Notes: generated by a model not told the origin, from the letters alone. 64,000 bases of DNA from JAJTCH01 sp040386195 (GCA_040386195.1 JAZKFV010000006.1:1-64000); one strand, 5' to 3'. Positions 26,974-36,410 are shown, numbered from the stretch's first letter. Translations and numbers: made by a program.

Positions 26974-28878
26974 ATGAAAGAAGACTTAGAACCAAAAACA
27001 TTATTAGATCGAACCAAAGAAGTTTATGATTTATTTTTTAAAGGAAATAAAGCTAAAGCTTTGGAAAAAATTAATTTAATCAAAGCTCTTCTTGATTCGG
27101 GAGAAATAAAATCAAAAGAGCTTCATCAAAAAAATGCAGCTGGAAAAACACCCTTAGATATTGCTCGTGACATAACAAGACTCACTGGTAGCTCAAGGCC
27201 AGATCCTGACTATCTTGAGTTGGATAGTTTTTTTAGAGAAAAACTTGCTCCTAGGAAAATTGTTATTTTTGGCGACGATATGGAGAATGAAAATTTTTAC
27301 TTCGGAAGCGTGATGAAGTTACCCAAAAATATTATTAATACCTTGTCTGAAGAAGGTGAATATGATAAACAAACAGAAGAATTGGCAGAATACTATTCAA
27401 TGATGGCGGAAGAGAATCCTGATATTCCGGTAACGACAGTCATTTTTTGCCATGGATCTGGCACGCAAGATGGTATAAACATGGTTAAAATTGGTGGCGC
27501 CAGAAGATCTATGCCGCAGTTAATAAAAGACATAGGTCTTCAAGAAAATTCTGTGGTTGAACAATTCTCTTGCGGTGCAGGAAGGGGATTTTTAACTGAC
27601 GAACACGATAATCAAAGTCAGCGAGATTTAAAGTTGGCAATTCCAAAAAGATGTTTTTTTGTTATTAATGGCGGTAAATATTCTATTCTGTCTTTACAGA
27701 CTCGTTTACCATCAAAAGTAATTTTTGAATCTAAAGACAATTCTTTTTTTCAAATCCAGATTGAGAAAATTGCTAGATCTTCCGGCACACTAAAGATTAT
27801 TTACAAATCTATCGAAGGTAAGACAGATGACTTTAAATATAATTTTCCAAAAGAAGATGTGTTAAGAGGGTGGTTGGAACATGAAAGAATATTGCCATTA
27901 CTAACAAAATATATTGGAGATGAAATTGATAGGTTTTTTCATCAGTTTTGTTTAAAGAACCAGACCGAACTTTCTGAGCAAGAAAAAATGAAGATGGCTG
28001 CTTATGTCATGGCAATAAAATCTAAAATTCAATCTAATCCGCAAATCATTATTGATTGTGCCAAATCTAATATTATGAGATTGATTTTGAAGGAAAAACC
28101 AGAATATCTTAGATTTTATATTGAATTTATGGATATTTTAGCAGAAAAAGATGGTGTAGATTTTAAGGCTGATGATGAGGTTTTAAATGGTTGTCTAATT
28201 GAATTGATCTTTTGTATGGGCTCCACAAAAGAAAAGCAGAGCGAAATGTTTGATGCTTTATTTTCTGGAAAATTAAAGCTAGATCCAAATAAGGAGTATA
28301 GGGATGGAACCATATTTCATCGGGCAATTATGTGTGGTAATGATGAGTTGGTTCAAGAGCTACTATTAAAGGACGCCGATGTAAATCATAAATCTCGCAC
28401 CAATGGAATGTCTGCCGTTCATATCGTTTGTCAGAAAGGATCTGCTAATTTGGTCGAGTTATTTTTAGAAAAAGCCGATATTAACTTGCAAACTGATGGC
28501 GGTAAATCAGCTTTATCTTTAGCTTGTGATAACAAACATCTTCCTGTTGTGCAATTAATCATGCGTAAAGTGATTCGTCAACTTGATAATCCGGATAATC
28601 AATTAGAAATATTTGTAGCAGATGTTAAGAAGATTTTAGAAAGAAAGGATTTGGAATACGAAATACAAACTGAATTAGAAGCTTTTGTGATATTAAACAA
28701 TATGCCAAAACACCCAGTAATTTCACAACGACAATCAAGGGAATTGCCACCAGCGCAACAATCTCAATCACCAAACAGCGATCCGCAACCGCTTGCGGGT
28801 GTGAATTCGGGAAGATCAGTTGTGGTGGTTGAGGATAAGAATGGCAAAAAATGCCCGCCACCTTGCAATGTTTTGTAG
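26974..28878 (+). CDS. Ankyrin effector-like paralogue 4: clan-CD-like His/Cys domain, CaaX end
   Basis: This 634-residue protein has an N-terminal module (1-93) identical at DNA level over 280 bp with paralogue 5. The central module has KIVIFGDD, TTVIFCHGSG (His160) and VVEQFSCGAG (Cys200), then RCFFVINGGKY. The linker is helical, and ankyrin repeats lie at about 445-530 (MSAVHIVCQKGS, KSALSLACDNK). A Pro/Ser/Gln-rich tail precedes KKCPPPCNVL, a CaaX box (CNVL) with an upstream Cys. The leader TTTAACTTTAACAAAATTT before the ATG is shared with paralogues 5 and 6 in part. No Shine-Dalgarno sequence. Confidence 0.8.
   Translation: MKEDLEPKTLLDRTKEVYDLFFKGNKAKALEKINLIKALLDSGEIKSKELHQKNAAGKTPLDIARDITRLTGSSRPDPDYLELDSFFREKLAPRKIVIFGDDMENENFYFGSVMKLPKNIINTLSEEGEYDKQTEELAEYYSMMAEENPDIPVTTVIFCHGSGTQDGINMVKIGGARRSMPQLIKDIGLQENSVVEQFSCGAGRGFLTDEHDNQSQRDLKLAIPKRCFFVINGGKYSILSLQTRLPSKVIFESKDNSFFQIQIEKIARSSGTLKIIYKSIEGKTDDFKYNFPKEDVLRGWLEHERILPLLTKYIGDEIDRFFHQFCLKNQTELSEQEKMKMAAYVMAIKSKIQSNPQIIIDCAKSNIMRLILKEKPEYLRFYIEFMDILAEKDGVDFKADDEVLNGCLIELIFCMGSTKEKQSEMFDALFSGKLKLDPNKEYRDGTIFHRAIMCGNDELVQELLLKDADVNHKSRTNGMSAVHIVCQKGSANLVELFLEKADINLQTDGGKSALSLACDNKHLPVVQLIMRKVIRQLDNPDNQLEIFVADVKKILERKDLEYEIQTELEAFVILNNMPKHPVISQRQSRELPPAQQSQSPNSDPQPLAGVNSGRSVVVVEDKNGKKCPPPCNVL
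26993..27272 (+). repeat. 280-bp block identical to 28993-29272
   Basis: Every base from 26993 to 27272 matches the sequence exactly 2000 bp downstream, within the 5' ends of paralogues 4 and 5. Flanking bases diverge abruptly after GTTATTTTTGG. This points to a recent duplication or gene conversion confined to the N-terminal module. Confidence 0.9.
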
Positions 28879-28973
28879 AGAATTATTGAGTTTTATTTTT
28901 TATCCCGAATTGGCATTTTTAGTTATAAATTAATATTTATCTCTGAATTAATTTTTTAACTTGAACAAAATTT

Positions 28974-30950
28974 ATGAAAAAAGACTTAGAAACAAAAACA
29001 TTATTAGATCGAACCAAAGAAGTTTATGATTTATTTTTTAAAGGAAATAAAGCTAAAGCTTTGGAAAAAATTAATTTAATCAAAGCTCTTCTTGATTCGG
29101 GAGAAATAAAATCAAAAGAGCTTCATCAAAAAAATGCAGCTGGAAAAACACCCTTAGATATTGCTCGTGACATAACAAGACTCACTGGTAGCTCAAGGCC
29201 AGATCCTGACTATCTTGAGTTGGATAGTTTTTTTAGAGAAAAACTTGCTCCTAGGAAAATTGTTATTTTTGGTGATCGCATAGATCAAGAATATCTGCAA
29301 TTTATTAAACATTCTGGATCTGGAGCTGTTTTGGTTCCTATAACTAAAAAAGATCGGTACAATACCCAGGTTAGGAAATTGCAAGAATATTATCGCAAAG
29401 CCGCCGAAGAAAATCCTGATATGGTAGTTACAACAATTCTTGATTGCCATGAAGATATTGATGGTGCTCATAATCCAATTGAGATTGGCGAAGATTTGAT
29501 TCCAATCTCAAATTTTCTGCAAGATCTGGATATGCCTGAAAACTCGGTATTTGAACAGTTTTCGTGTCGTTCGGGGAGTGGAATTTTACTAGATCCCTTA
29601 AAAGAAGATAAAAAAAACAAGGTTAAAGAAAACAATACCCAAAGTAATCTTGAGTTGGTAATGCCAAAAAGATGTTTTATCGTGATTAATGCGGGAAAAT
29701 ATGATATATCAAGTGAATTTGCTGAGCAGCAAATAACAAAAATTGCAAAAGGCAATTCATTTTTTGAAAACCAAATTGAAAAAATGATCAGCTCTTCTGG
29801 CACATTTAAAATTATTTATAAACCTTCAGACGGTGAAATTTGTCACTTTCAATATAAATTTCCAAAAGAAGAATTACTAAGAAAATGGCTGGAAGATACA
29901 AAAGACGGTGGATCAATATTGGATTTATTAACAAAATATATTGAAGAAGAAATTGATCGGTTTCATAAATTTTGTTTGGAAGTGCAACCTGATCTTTCCA
30001 AAAAAGAAAAAGAAGATATGGTTCGCTATGTTGAAGAAGCAAAATCTGCAATTCGAGTTAATAAAGACACTATTATTCATTGTGCTAAATCCAATGTTTT
30101 GCGATTGATGTTTAAGGTGGAGCTGGATAGTGAAAAATTAGAATATTTTAAATTTTACATTGATGATTTTATGGGAAGATTGTTGAAAACTGAAGGTATT
30201 AAGTTTGATATGAATGATGATACAGAGGCGGCTTTACTTATTGAACACATTACCGGTTTACCAAAAAATAAAGATCGGCTGGATATATTAGATTTTCTGT
30301 TTTCTAGAAATGTAGACTTTAAAAAACCGCTTAGGGGCGGTGATACAATTTTAATTGAGGCTTGTAAACTTGATGATGTTGGATTGGTAGAATATTTAAT
30401 GTCAAAAAATGTTAATCCAAATCAAAAATCAGCAATTAGTGGCATTACCGCTCTTCACATCGCTTGCGAAAAAGGATCTGCTCCGTTGGTAAAATTACTT
30501 ATAAAAAAAGCCGATATTAACTTGCGAACTGATGATGGTGAATCACCCTTATCTTTGGCGTGTAATAGTCAAAATTCTGATGTTGTGAGGTTGATTATAG
30601 ATCAAGCGCTAACAAAATTAGATGAAATTGATCCAAATGAAAAAGAATCTGATTCTAAAAAGGCTCTAGAATTATTCGAATTAGAAGTTCGTGCAATGTT
30701 AAGACAAGAGTTGAAACCATCAATTAAATCTAAATTAAATGGTTTTCTGGCATCAAGAGAGATATTTTTTAAATATGGGTCTTCATCGAATCAATCTTTA
30801 ACAACACAATTACACACCACGCAGCCCCCGATTCAATCATCACCAAACAGCGATCCACAACCGCTTGCGGGTTTGAATTCAGGAAGATCAGTTGTGGTGG
30901 TTGAGGATAAAAATGGTAAAAAATGCCCGCCTCCGTGCAATGTTTTGTAG
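28974..30950 (+). CDS. Ankyrin effector-like paralogue 5: clan-CD-like His/Cys domain, CaaX end
   Basis: This 658-residue protein shares its N-terminal 100 residues almost exactly, and its last 40 residues closely, with paralogue 4. The middle is strongly diverged. The central module has KIVIFGDR, TTILDCHED (His159, here followed by Glu instead of Gly) and FEQFSCRSG (Cys198), then RCFIVINAGKY. Ankyrin repeats lie at about 455-545 (GDTILIEACKLDD, ITALHIACEKGS, ESPLSLACNSQ). The C-terminus is KKCPPPCNVL, again a CaaX box. The 3' flank is also nearly identical to that of paralogue 4, so the duplicated unit includes the intergenic DNA. Confidence 0.8.
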   Translation: MKKDLETKTLLDRTKEVYDLFFKGNKAKALEKINLIKALLDSGEIKSKELHQKNAAGKTPLDIARDITRLTGSSRPDPDYLELDSFFREKLAPRKIVIFGDRIDQEYLQFIKHSGSGAVLVPITKKDRYNTQVRKLQEYYRKAAEENPDMVVTTILDCHEDIDGAHNPIEIGEDLIPISNFLQDLDMPENSVFEQFSCRSGSGILLDPLKEDKKNKVKENNTQSNLELVMPKRCFIVINAGKYDISSEFAEQQITKIAKGNSFFENQIEKMISSSGTFKIIYKPSDGEICHFQYKFPKEELLRKWLEDTKDGGSILDLLTKYIEEEIDRFHKFCLEVQPDLSKKEKEDMVRYVEEAKSAIRVNKDTIIHCAKSNVLRLMFKVELDSEKLEYFKFYIDDFMGRLLKTEGIKFDMNDDTEAALLIEHITGLPKNKDRLDILDFLFSRNVDFKKPLRGGDTILIEACKLDDVGLVEYLMSKNVNPNQKSAISGITALHIACEKGSAPLVKLLIKKADINLRTDDGESPLSLACNSQNSDVVRLIIDQALTKLDEIDPNEKESDSKKALELFELEVRAMLRQELKPSIKSKLNGFLASREIFFKYGSSSNQSLTTQLHTTQPPIQSSPNSDPQPLAGLNSGRSVVVVEDKNGKKCPPPCNVL

Positions 30951-31034
30951 GGAATTATTGAGTTTTATTTTTTATCCCAAATTGACATTTTTAGTTACAA
31001 ATTAATATTTATCTTTGAATTTAACAAAATTTAT

Positions 31035-33110
31035 ATGACCAGCAATATCGACAGCTCACCATTTAGTAAAGAATCGTTTTTTGCAATCGTGAAGAATGCA
31101 TATGATGCATTTTTTTCCTTAAATACTGCTCTTGGTGAAAATTTGCTAGAGAGAATAAGGGGTGGTTTTGAGCGTGGTGAAATTGAGATTAGTTGGTTAA
31201 AAGAAAGAAACTCATCTGAAGATACGGTTTTACACATTGCTGCTCGAATAATGAGGTTTAATAAAGATCCTAAATTCACTGAATTATTTAGTTTGCTATT
31301 TGAGAAAGTAGCACAAGAGCCTGATATTCTTGAGCTTCGTGGTGCATTGCGTAAAACTATTTTAGAATTAATTCCTGAACATTTAAGGAATCAATATGTT
31401 GAACAACATAATATTGTGCTTCAACAAAAAAGCCTTTCTTCTGGTGAGGGATCTAAAGTTGAGACTCAGATAGTGCCAAGAGTCTTGTTAATTAATGGTG
31501 ATAAAATACCTAGTAGACATTTTCATCTTTTTGCCGGATCACAAGCAAAAGTAATTGATATGCGTAATGCTGATGATTATGAGCAGCAGATTCAGGAAGC
31601 AAAAGCTCAATTTGAGCAGGCGGCAAAAGAAAATCCTGGCTCGCCATTTACATTAATTATTAATACCCATGCAAATCCAGAGAATATTTCGATTGCTAGC
31701 CAAATAATTTCATTTGATGAATTTTTACGAGAATTGGACATTGATCAATATCCTCTTTTATTCACTATTCATCGATTATCTTGCTATGCAGGATATGGAG
31801 TTGTGCAGACCAAAAAAGATGGCAAACCTGATTATGACAATCAAGATTCTGATTTAAATTCAAACCAACAAAAATTAGTTGACGCTATGCCAGCAAATAG
31901 TCTGCTTGTTTTGTGGGGAGGAAAATATGCTGCGATCAATATCATCAATGATTCTATGGCAAAGAAAATTATACTTCAGGATCAATCTTTTTTTTCACAA
32001 CAGCTATATGTAATTACTAAATGTCCGGTTACGGTAAAATTTATTTACAAACAACAAGGAATAGCAGATGAAAAAGAACAAATTATAACTCATAAAAATT
32101 TCTACCTAAAAAGAGAGTTATTAGAAAGTTGGATGCAGCAAGATGAGGCAATATCAATCTTGCCGGTGGTTAAGAAACATATAGAATCACAAATTGATGA
32201 GTTTTTTAATTTTTATTTAAAAACGCAACCAGAAATATCCGAGCTTGAAAAAGCAAAATTGGAACAAGATGTAAGGACCGCAAAAAATGGGATTACCGAT
32301 AAAACTCTTGAGGAATATGTAAAATTTGGAGTTTTGATATATGCTGGAAAAGAAAAACTAACAGATCTTGAATTTTATATTAACAATGTAATGACAAGGC
32401 TAAAACGAGAAAGACCCAATTTTAGATTTGACATTCACGATTATATTTTGGAATGTTCACCAGTATTTTCTGCTTTTAGTGCAAATGATTCACAGAAAAG
32501 TCGAGAAATTGCTGAATTATTTTTACAACAAGGTCTTGATATTGAACATTGTGACAAAGAGAAAAGTACAATACTTTTTTATGCCGCCAGTGCTGGAAAT
32601 CTTTATTTAACTGAATTGTTATTATCAAAAGGTGCAAAAATGGAGAAAAAATCCGAGATGGGATTCACTCCTTTTCATGCGGCTTGCGTACAAGGTCATT
32701 TGCCAATTGTGCAGCTTTTTATACAAAAAAATGGAAACCTAAACACAAGAAATAAAAGAGGCGACTCTCCTTTGCATAGTGCTTGCAAAGCTGACCACAA
32801 AGGTATTGTTGATTTTATTTTAAAAACTCAAATTAATAAATTCAAAACAATAGCGGGTCATGGATATAAAGGGGAGTTATTTGATGATTTGGATATTTTT
32901 AAAAAAGATGTCGATGATATTCTGCTTTCTAGAGAAACAATATTGGATCAGCCAATAAAAGATTCTCTAGTGAAATTTAAAGCTGAGTATGAAACAAGAG
33001 AAAAAAGATTAAAGCCTATTCCAAAAAAAGAACCTGCGACAAGATGGAATGGATCTGGAAAGCCTTTACTTTCAGCTCCACAAAAAAAATCTAATGTTAG
33101 CGTCCAATAG
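31035..33110 (+). CDS. Ankyrin effector-like paralogue 6: most divergent, no CaaX
   Basis: This 691-residue protein has the same order of modules but is the most diverged copy. N-terminal module with DTVLHIAARIM (64-74), then about 60 extra residues. Central module with RVLLINGDK, FTLIINTHANP (His212, followed by Ala) and IHRLSCYAG (Cys250), then NSLLVLWGGKY. Ankyrin repeats lie at about 490-600 (KSTILFYAASAGN, MGFTPFHAACVQGH, DSPLHSACKADH). The end SNVSVQ lacks the CaaX Cys. The gene overlaps the tail of the convergent gene at 33097 by 14 bp. Confidence 0.78.
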   Translation: MTSNIDSSPFSKESFFAIVKNAYDAFFSLNTALGENLLERIRGGFERGEIEISWLKERNSSEDTVLHIAARIMRFNKDPKFTELFSLLFEKVAQEPDILELRGALRKTILELIPEHLRNQYVEQHNIVLQQKSLSSGEGSKVETQIVPRVLLINGDKIPSRHFHLFAGSQAKVIDMRNADDYEQQIQEAKAQFEQAAKENPGSPFTLIINTHANPENISIASQIISFDEFLRELDIDQYPLLFTIHRLSCYAGYGVVQTKKDGKPDYDNQDSDLNSNQQKLVDAMPANSLLVLWGGKYAAINIINDSMAKKIILQDQSFFSQQLYVITKCPVTVKFIYKQQGIADEKEQIITHKNFYLKRELLESWMQQDEAISILPVVKKHIESQIDEFFNFYLKTQPEISELEKAKLEQDVRTAKNGITDKTLEEYVKFGVLIYAGKEKLTDLEFYINNVMTRLKRERPNFRFDIHDYILECSPVFSAFSANDSQKSREIAELFLQQGLDIEHCDKEKSTILFYAASAGNLYLTELLLSKGAKMEKKSEMGFTPFHAACVQGHLPIVQLFIQKNGNLNTRNKRGDSPLHSACKADHKGIVDFILKTQINKFKTIAGHGYKGELFDDLDIFKKDVDDILLSRETILDQPIKDSLVKFKAEYETREKRLKPIPKKEPATRWNGSGKPLLSAPQKKSNVSVQ

Positions 33111-34110
33111 GTTTTGCACCAATTAATATTCTGGCGATGTGATCTTTTATATCTGCGGGTAATGGTAGGACTTTGGGTTTTTCTAGATTTGTTGCTTCAG
33201 TAGATTTTATAGAAGTTTGCGGACTATCTTCTTGTGGTTGAGAAATGGTAATGTCTCGTAGATTTATCGCCAGATCGGCTTTCATGGAAGTTTTTGGGCT
33301 ATCTTCTTGTGTTTGAAGAGATGTGCCAAGGTTGGTTTCTATGATAGAATCAGCAATGTGACACCAATTTTTATCTGCTAATCTTAGATTTAGAAAAGTT
33401 TGAATTGCGACATTTTCTTCTGATCCAAATTTTATTTTCAAATCCGGAGCTATAAACTGAGCAGCTTTTCTTAACCTCATTGCTAGCTCTATTATTTCAA
33501 AATGTTTTATTTGTTCTGAAGTAATCTGTTGAATTATACCTGCTGTATATTTGAGTAATTCAACTTTACATTCCTGATCAGATTTTTCTGGCTCTAAATT
33601 TTCTTCAGATTCTTCTGGCTCTAAATTTTCTTCAGATTCTTCTGGCTCTAAATTTTCTTCAGATTCTTCTGGCTCTAAATTTTCTACTGCAGTTGATTTG
33701 TAATGGTCGCTATTTTCAATCATTCCAAGAAACTTATCAAATAAGATGAGTAACATTATTTGATTTTCTCTTATTGAGATTGTTTCAAAAAAACTTTGCA
33801 TCATAATAAAAGCGGGCTTATCTGGAATTTCACTATTCTCTAAAATAACTGCCGGAACCTTATCAATAACCAATCTAAAAACATTTTCATTGTTTGATAC
33901 TATTGCAAACTCAATTATTTGGTGCCAATCATGATAATTTGGCGGATCTACGGGGGAAATAATTATAAAATTATCAAGGAGGGTAGCAAGATATTTAATT
34001 TCTAATTCAAGATTAGTTTCTAATTCAAGATTAGTTTCTAATTCTTGATCTGGCGCGCTCTTACGAAGCTGATCAATTATTGCTGAGAAAAGTTGTAGAT
34101 AATAATTCAT
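33097..34110 (-). CDS. Acidic repeat-containing protein of unknown function
   Basis: This 337-residue protein has no signal peptide and no recognised family. It carries two internal tandem repeats: near residue 25 the unit LETNLE in multiple copies (18-bp DNA unit), and near 142-178 the 9-residue unit ENLEPEESE about 3.7 times (27-bp DNA unit). The C-terminal part has a duplicated QEDSPxTS motif and ends with LPADIKDHIARIL, weakly like the first helix of an F-box. It is convergent with paralogue 6 (14-bp overlap) and starts 8 bp upstream of the argC stop on the same strand. Location and composition suggest another host-directed protein, which is inference. Confidence 0.6.
   Translation of the reverse strand: MNYYLQLFSAIIDQLRKSAPDQELETNLELETNLELEIKYLATLLDNFIIISPVDPPNYHDWHQIIEFAIVSNNENVFRLVIDKVPAVILENSEIPDKPAFIMMQSFFETISIRENQIMLLILFDKFLGMIENSDHYKSTAVENLEPEESEENLEPEESEENLEPEESEENLEPEKSDQECKVELLKYTAGIIQQITSEQIKHFEIIELAMRLRKAAQFIAPDLKIKFGSEENVAIQTFLNLRLADKNWCHIADSIIETNLGTSLQTQEDSPKTSMKADLAINLRDITISQPQEDSPQTSIKSTEATNLEKPKVLPLPADIKDHIARILIGAKPIGR
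33587..33685. repeat. 27-bp coding tandem repeat (about 3.7 copies)
   Basis: The unit TCTGGCTCTAAATTTTCTTC plus AGATTCT is repeated at 33587, 33614, 33641 and partly at 33668, nearly without change. It encodes the ENLEPEESE repeats of the minus-strand protein. Unit length is a multiple of three, so copy-number changes would keep the frame. Confidence 0.9.
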
Positions 34111-34118
34111 AAAAAAAT

Positions 34119-35183
34119 CTAAAGCATAGTCGGTAGAAATTCTAAACCTTCTTTTTCATCAAACCCAAACATAATATTCATATTTTGTACCGCTTGACCA
34201 GAAGCGCCTTTGACTAAATTATCAATCACCGACACAATGATTGCTTGGTTTGGCAGGCGAGAAGCAAAAATGGCGATGTGGCAAAAATTGCTGCCGGCAA
34301 CATCTTTGGTTGATGGGTGAATATTGCTGACATTGACGAAATATTCATCTTGATATTTTGTTGATAAGCAATTTTTTAAATCATCAATCGTGAAATTATT
34401 TTTCAAATTTACATAGATAGTGGAAATTATGCCGCGGTTCATTGGCACTAAATGGGGCGTGAAACTCACTTGTAATTTATTATTATTTTCCAAGGCAGCT
34501 TTTTTAGAAAGTTCTTGTTCAATTTCTCCAGTGTGGCGATGAGTTGCGATGCTATAAACTTTCATTGCTTCATTAACTTCGCAATATAAATTTCCCAATT
34601 TCACACTGCGTCCAGCCCCAGAAGTGGCGGATTTGGAGTCGATGATAATGTTAGAAGTTTCAATCAAATTATTTTCCACCAATGGCAATAATGGCAACAA
34701 TGCCGAAGTTGGATAACAACCCGGATTGGCAATTAATTTAGCTTTTTTAATTTTAGCGCGATTGATTTCAGACAGGCCATAAACGGCTTGGCTTTGCAGC
34801 TCTAAAGCAATGTGCGAATGTTCATACCAAGTTTTATAATCGTCAGGATTTTCTAAACGAAAATCTGCCGACAAATCAATAATTTTTAAATGCCCATAAT
34901 TTTTATTTTCGAGCAAAGCTTTGATAGTGGCTTGTGAAGCGGTGTGGGGCAAACAACAAAATGCCAAATCAATTTCAGCAAAATTTACTTCCTCAACTTT
35001 TTTCAAAGCCGGCAAAGCAAAGGGCAAAAGGTGCGGATAGATTTCGGCAATTTCTTTGCCAGCATTGCTATCGGCAATCAACGCCGTGATCTCAATTTGT
35101 TTGTGGCTTAAAAGCAAACGAATCAACTCAACGCCGGTATATCCCGACGCGCCCAGAATGGCAATTTTTAGTTTTTGTTTCAT
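34119..35183 (-). CDS. argC: N-acetyl-gamma-glutamyl-phosphate reductase
   Basis: NADPH-dependent reduction of N-acetylglutamyl phosphate in arginine synthesis (cytoplasm). The 354-residue protein has the nucleotide-binding GASGYTGVELIRLL (11-24), DLAFCCLPHTAS, and the catalytic Cys in IANPGCYPTSALLPL (near 150). MNRGI and HPSTKDVAGSNFCHI are also typical of ArgC. Length is normal. It has no arginine-pathway neighbours; argF is 14 kb away on the other strand. Confidence 0.94.
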   Translation of the reverse strand: MKQKLKIAILGASGYTGVELIRLLLSHKQIEITALIADSNAGKEIAEIYPHLLPFALPALKKVEEVNFAEIDLAFCCLPHTASQATIKALLENKNYGHLKIIDLSADFRLENPDDYKTWYEHSHIALELQSQAVYGLSEINRAKIKKAKLIANPGCYPTSALLPLLPLVENNLIETSNIIIDSKSATSGAGRSVKLGNLYCEVNEAMKVYSIATHRHTGEIEQELSKKAALENNNKLQVSFTPHLVPMNRGIISTIYVNLKNNFTIDDLKNCLSTKYQDEYFVNVSNIHPSTKDVAGSNFCHIAIFASRLPNQAIIVSVIDNLVKGASGQAVQNMNIMFGFDEKEGLEFLPTML

Positions 35184-35220
35184 AGATAATTTTAAAATTA
35201 TTAATCAGTCCAATCTTGTC

Positions 35221-36408
35221 TTAATCTTTTCTTTTTACCAGAGCTTTGTTGCCAAAAAAATTGATGGCAAATGAAGCTACGCCGCAAAAGCTGATGGCGA
35301 AAATCATTGGTAGAGCGGTTTGGTTGTGAAAGTGGCTGACTAAAAATGCGCCTAAAGCTGCGATGCTGAATTGCAAAGTGCCAAATAATGCCGAAGCGGA
35401 GCCGGAATTGCTGGATTGATTGGCAAGCGCCAATGCTGTGGAGTTGGGAGTGATGATGCCGATTAATGAAATATAGATAAAAAAAGTGATACAAATGCTC
35501 ATCAAGCTGGAAAAATAAACGCCGCAAATTGCTAATAAAATTGCGGCTAAAAATAACATTTTGCAGGCGTGATTTAAAATTGGTTTGAGTTCAAATTTTT
35601 TGAGCAAGCGACCATTTATTTGCGCCGCCAAAACATAACCAAAAGCATTTAAGCCAAAAATCCAGCCATAATTTTCGGGCTTGACGCCAAAAACTTCCAT
35701 AATTACAAAGGGCGATCCGGTGATATAAATAAACATTCCGCTGGCGGCAAAACCGCCGGAGAGGGAATAAAATAAAAAGTTTTTATCTTGTAAAATGTGC
35801 CAATATTTTTTTAATGCGCCGCTAAATTTTTGGGTTTTATCGCCCGCTTTAGACTCAGGCAAATAAAGGGCGGAGACTATAATTAACAAAAGTGCAAAAC
35901 CACCTAAAAACCAAAAAATTGCTTGCCAACCAAAATGAATTAAAACAAAACCACCCAAAAGCGGCGCTATAATTGGCGCAATGCCCATTACTAAAAGCAG
36001 ATAAGAAAAAACTTGCGCGGATTCTTTGGGTGAAAATAAATCGCGGACAATAGCGCGCATAATGACAAAACAAGAGCAGGCACCGATGGCTTGGAAAAAT
36101 CGGTAGATGATTATTTGCTCAATATTTTGGGCGATGATGCATAAAAACGAAGCGACGACAAAAATTATTAAGCCACAAATTAAAGGAGTTTTTTTGCCAA
36201 AACGATCAACGATTGGACCATATAAAATCTGCCCAAAAGCAATGCCGATAAAATAAGAGGAGAGGGTGAGTTGAATTTTTGATTGCTCAACTGAAAAATA
36301 TTTTGCCATTACTGAAAAAGCCGGCAAATACATATCAATGGAAAGTGGCCCAATTGCAATAAGGCTGCCTAAGATGATGATGAAGAAAAAGAAGGATTTG
36401 TTGGTCAT
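35221..36408 (-). CDS. Bcr/CflA-type MFS drug exporter
   Basis: This 395-residue integral membrane protein has about 12 hydrophobic segments. The N-terminal pattern PLSIDMYLPAFSVMAKYF and the loop GPIVDRFGKKTPL (MFS motif A) are typical of the Bcr/CflA subfamily. FFQAIGACSCFVIMRAIVRDLF and MGIAPIIAPLLGG are also typical. Members export bicyclomycin, chloramphenicol or other small molecules by proton antiport in the inner membrane; the substrate is unknown here. It precedes argC on the same strand by 37 bp. A heptamer hairpin lies just upstream. Confidence 0.88.
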   Translation of the reverse strand: MTNKSFFFFIIILGSLIAIGPLSIDMYLPAFSVMAKYFSVEQSKIQLTLSSYFIGIAFGQILYGPIVDRFGKKTPLICGLIIFVVASFLCIIAQNIEQIIIYRFFQAIGACSCFVIMRAIVRDLFSPKESAQVFSYLLLVMGIAPIIAPLLGGFVLIHFGWQAIFWFLGGFALLLIIVSALYLPESKAGDKTQKFSGALKKYWHILQDKNFLFYSLSGGFAASGMFIYITGSPFVIMEVFGVKPENYGWIFGLNAFGYVLAAQINGRLLKKFELKPILNHACKMLFLAAILLAICGVYFSSLMSICITFFIYISLIGIITPNSTALALANQSSNSGSASALFGTLQFSIAALGAFLVSHFHNQTALPMIFAISFCGVASFAINFFGNKALVKRKD

Positions 36409-36410
36409 AA

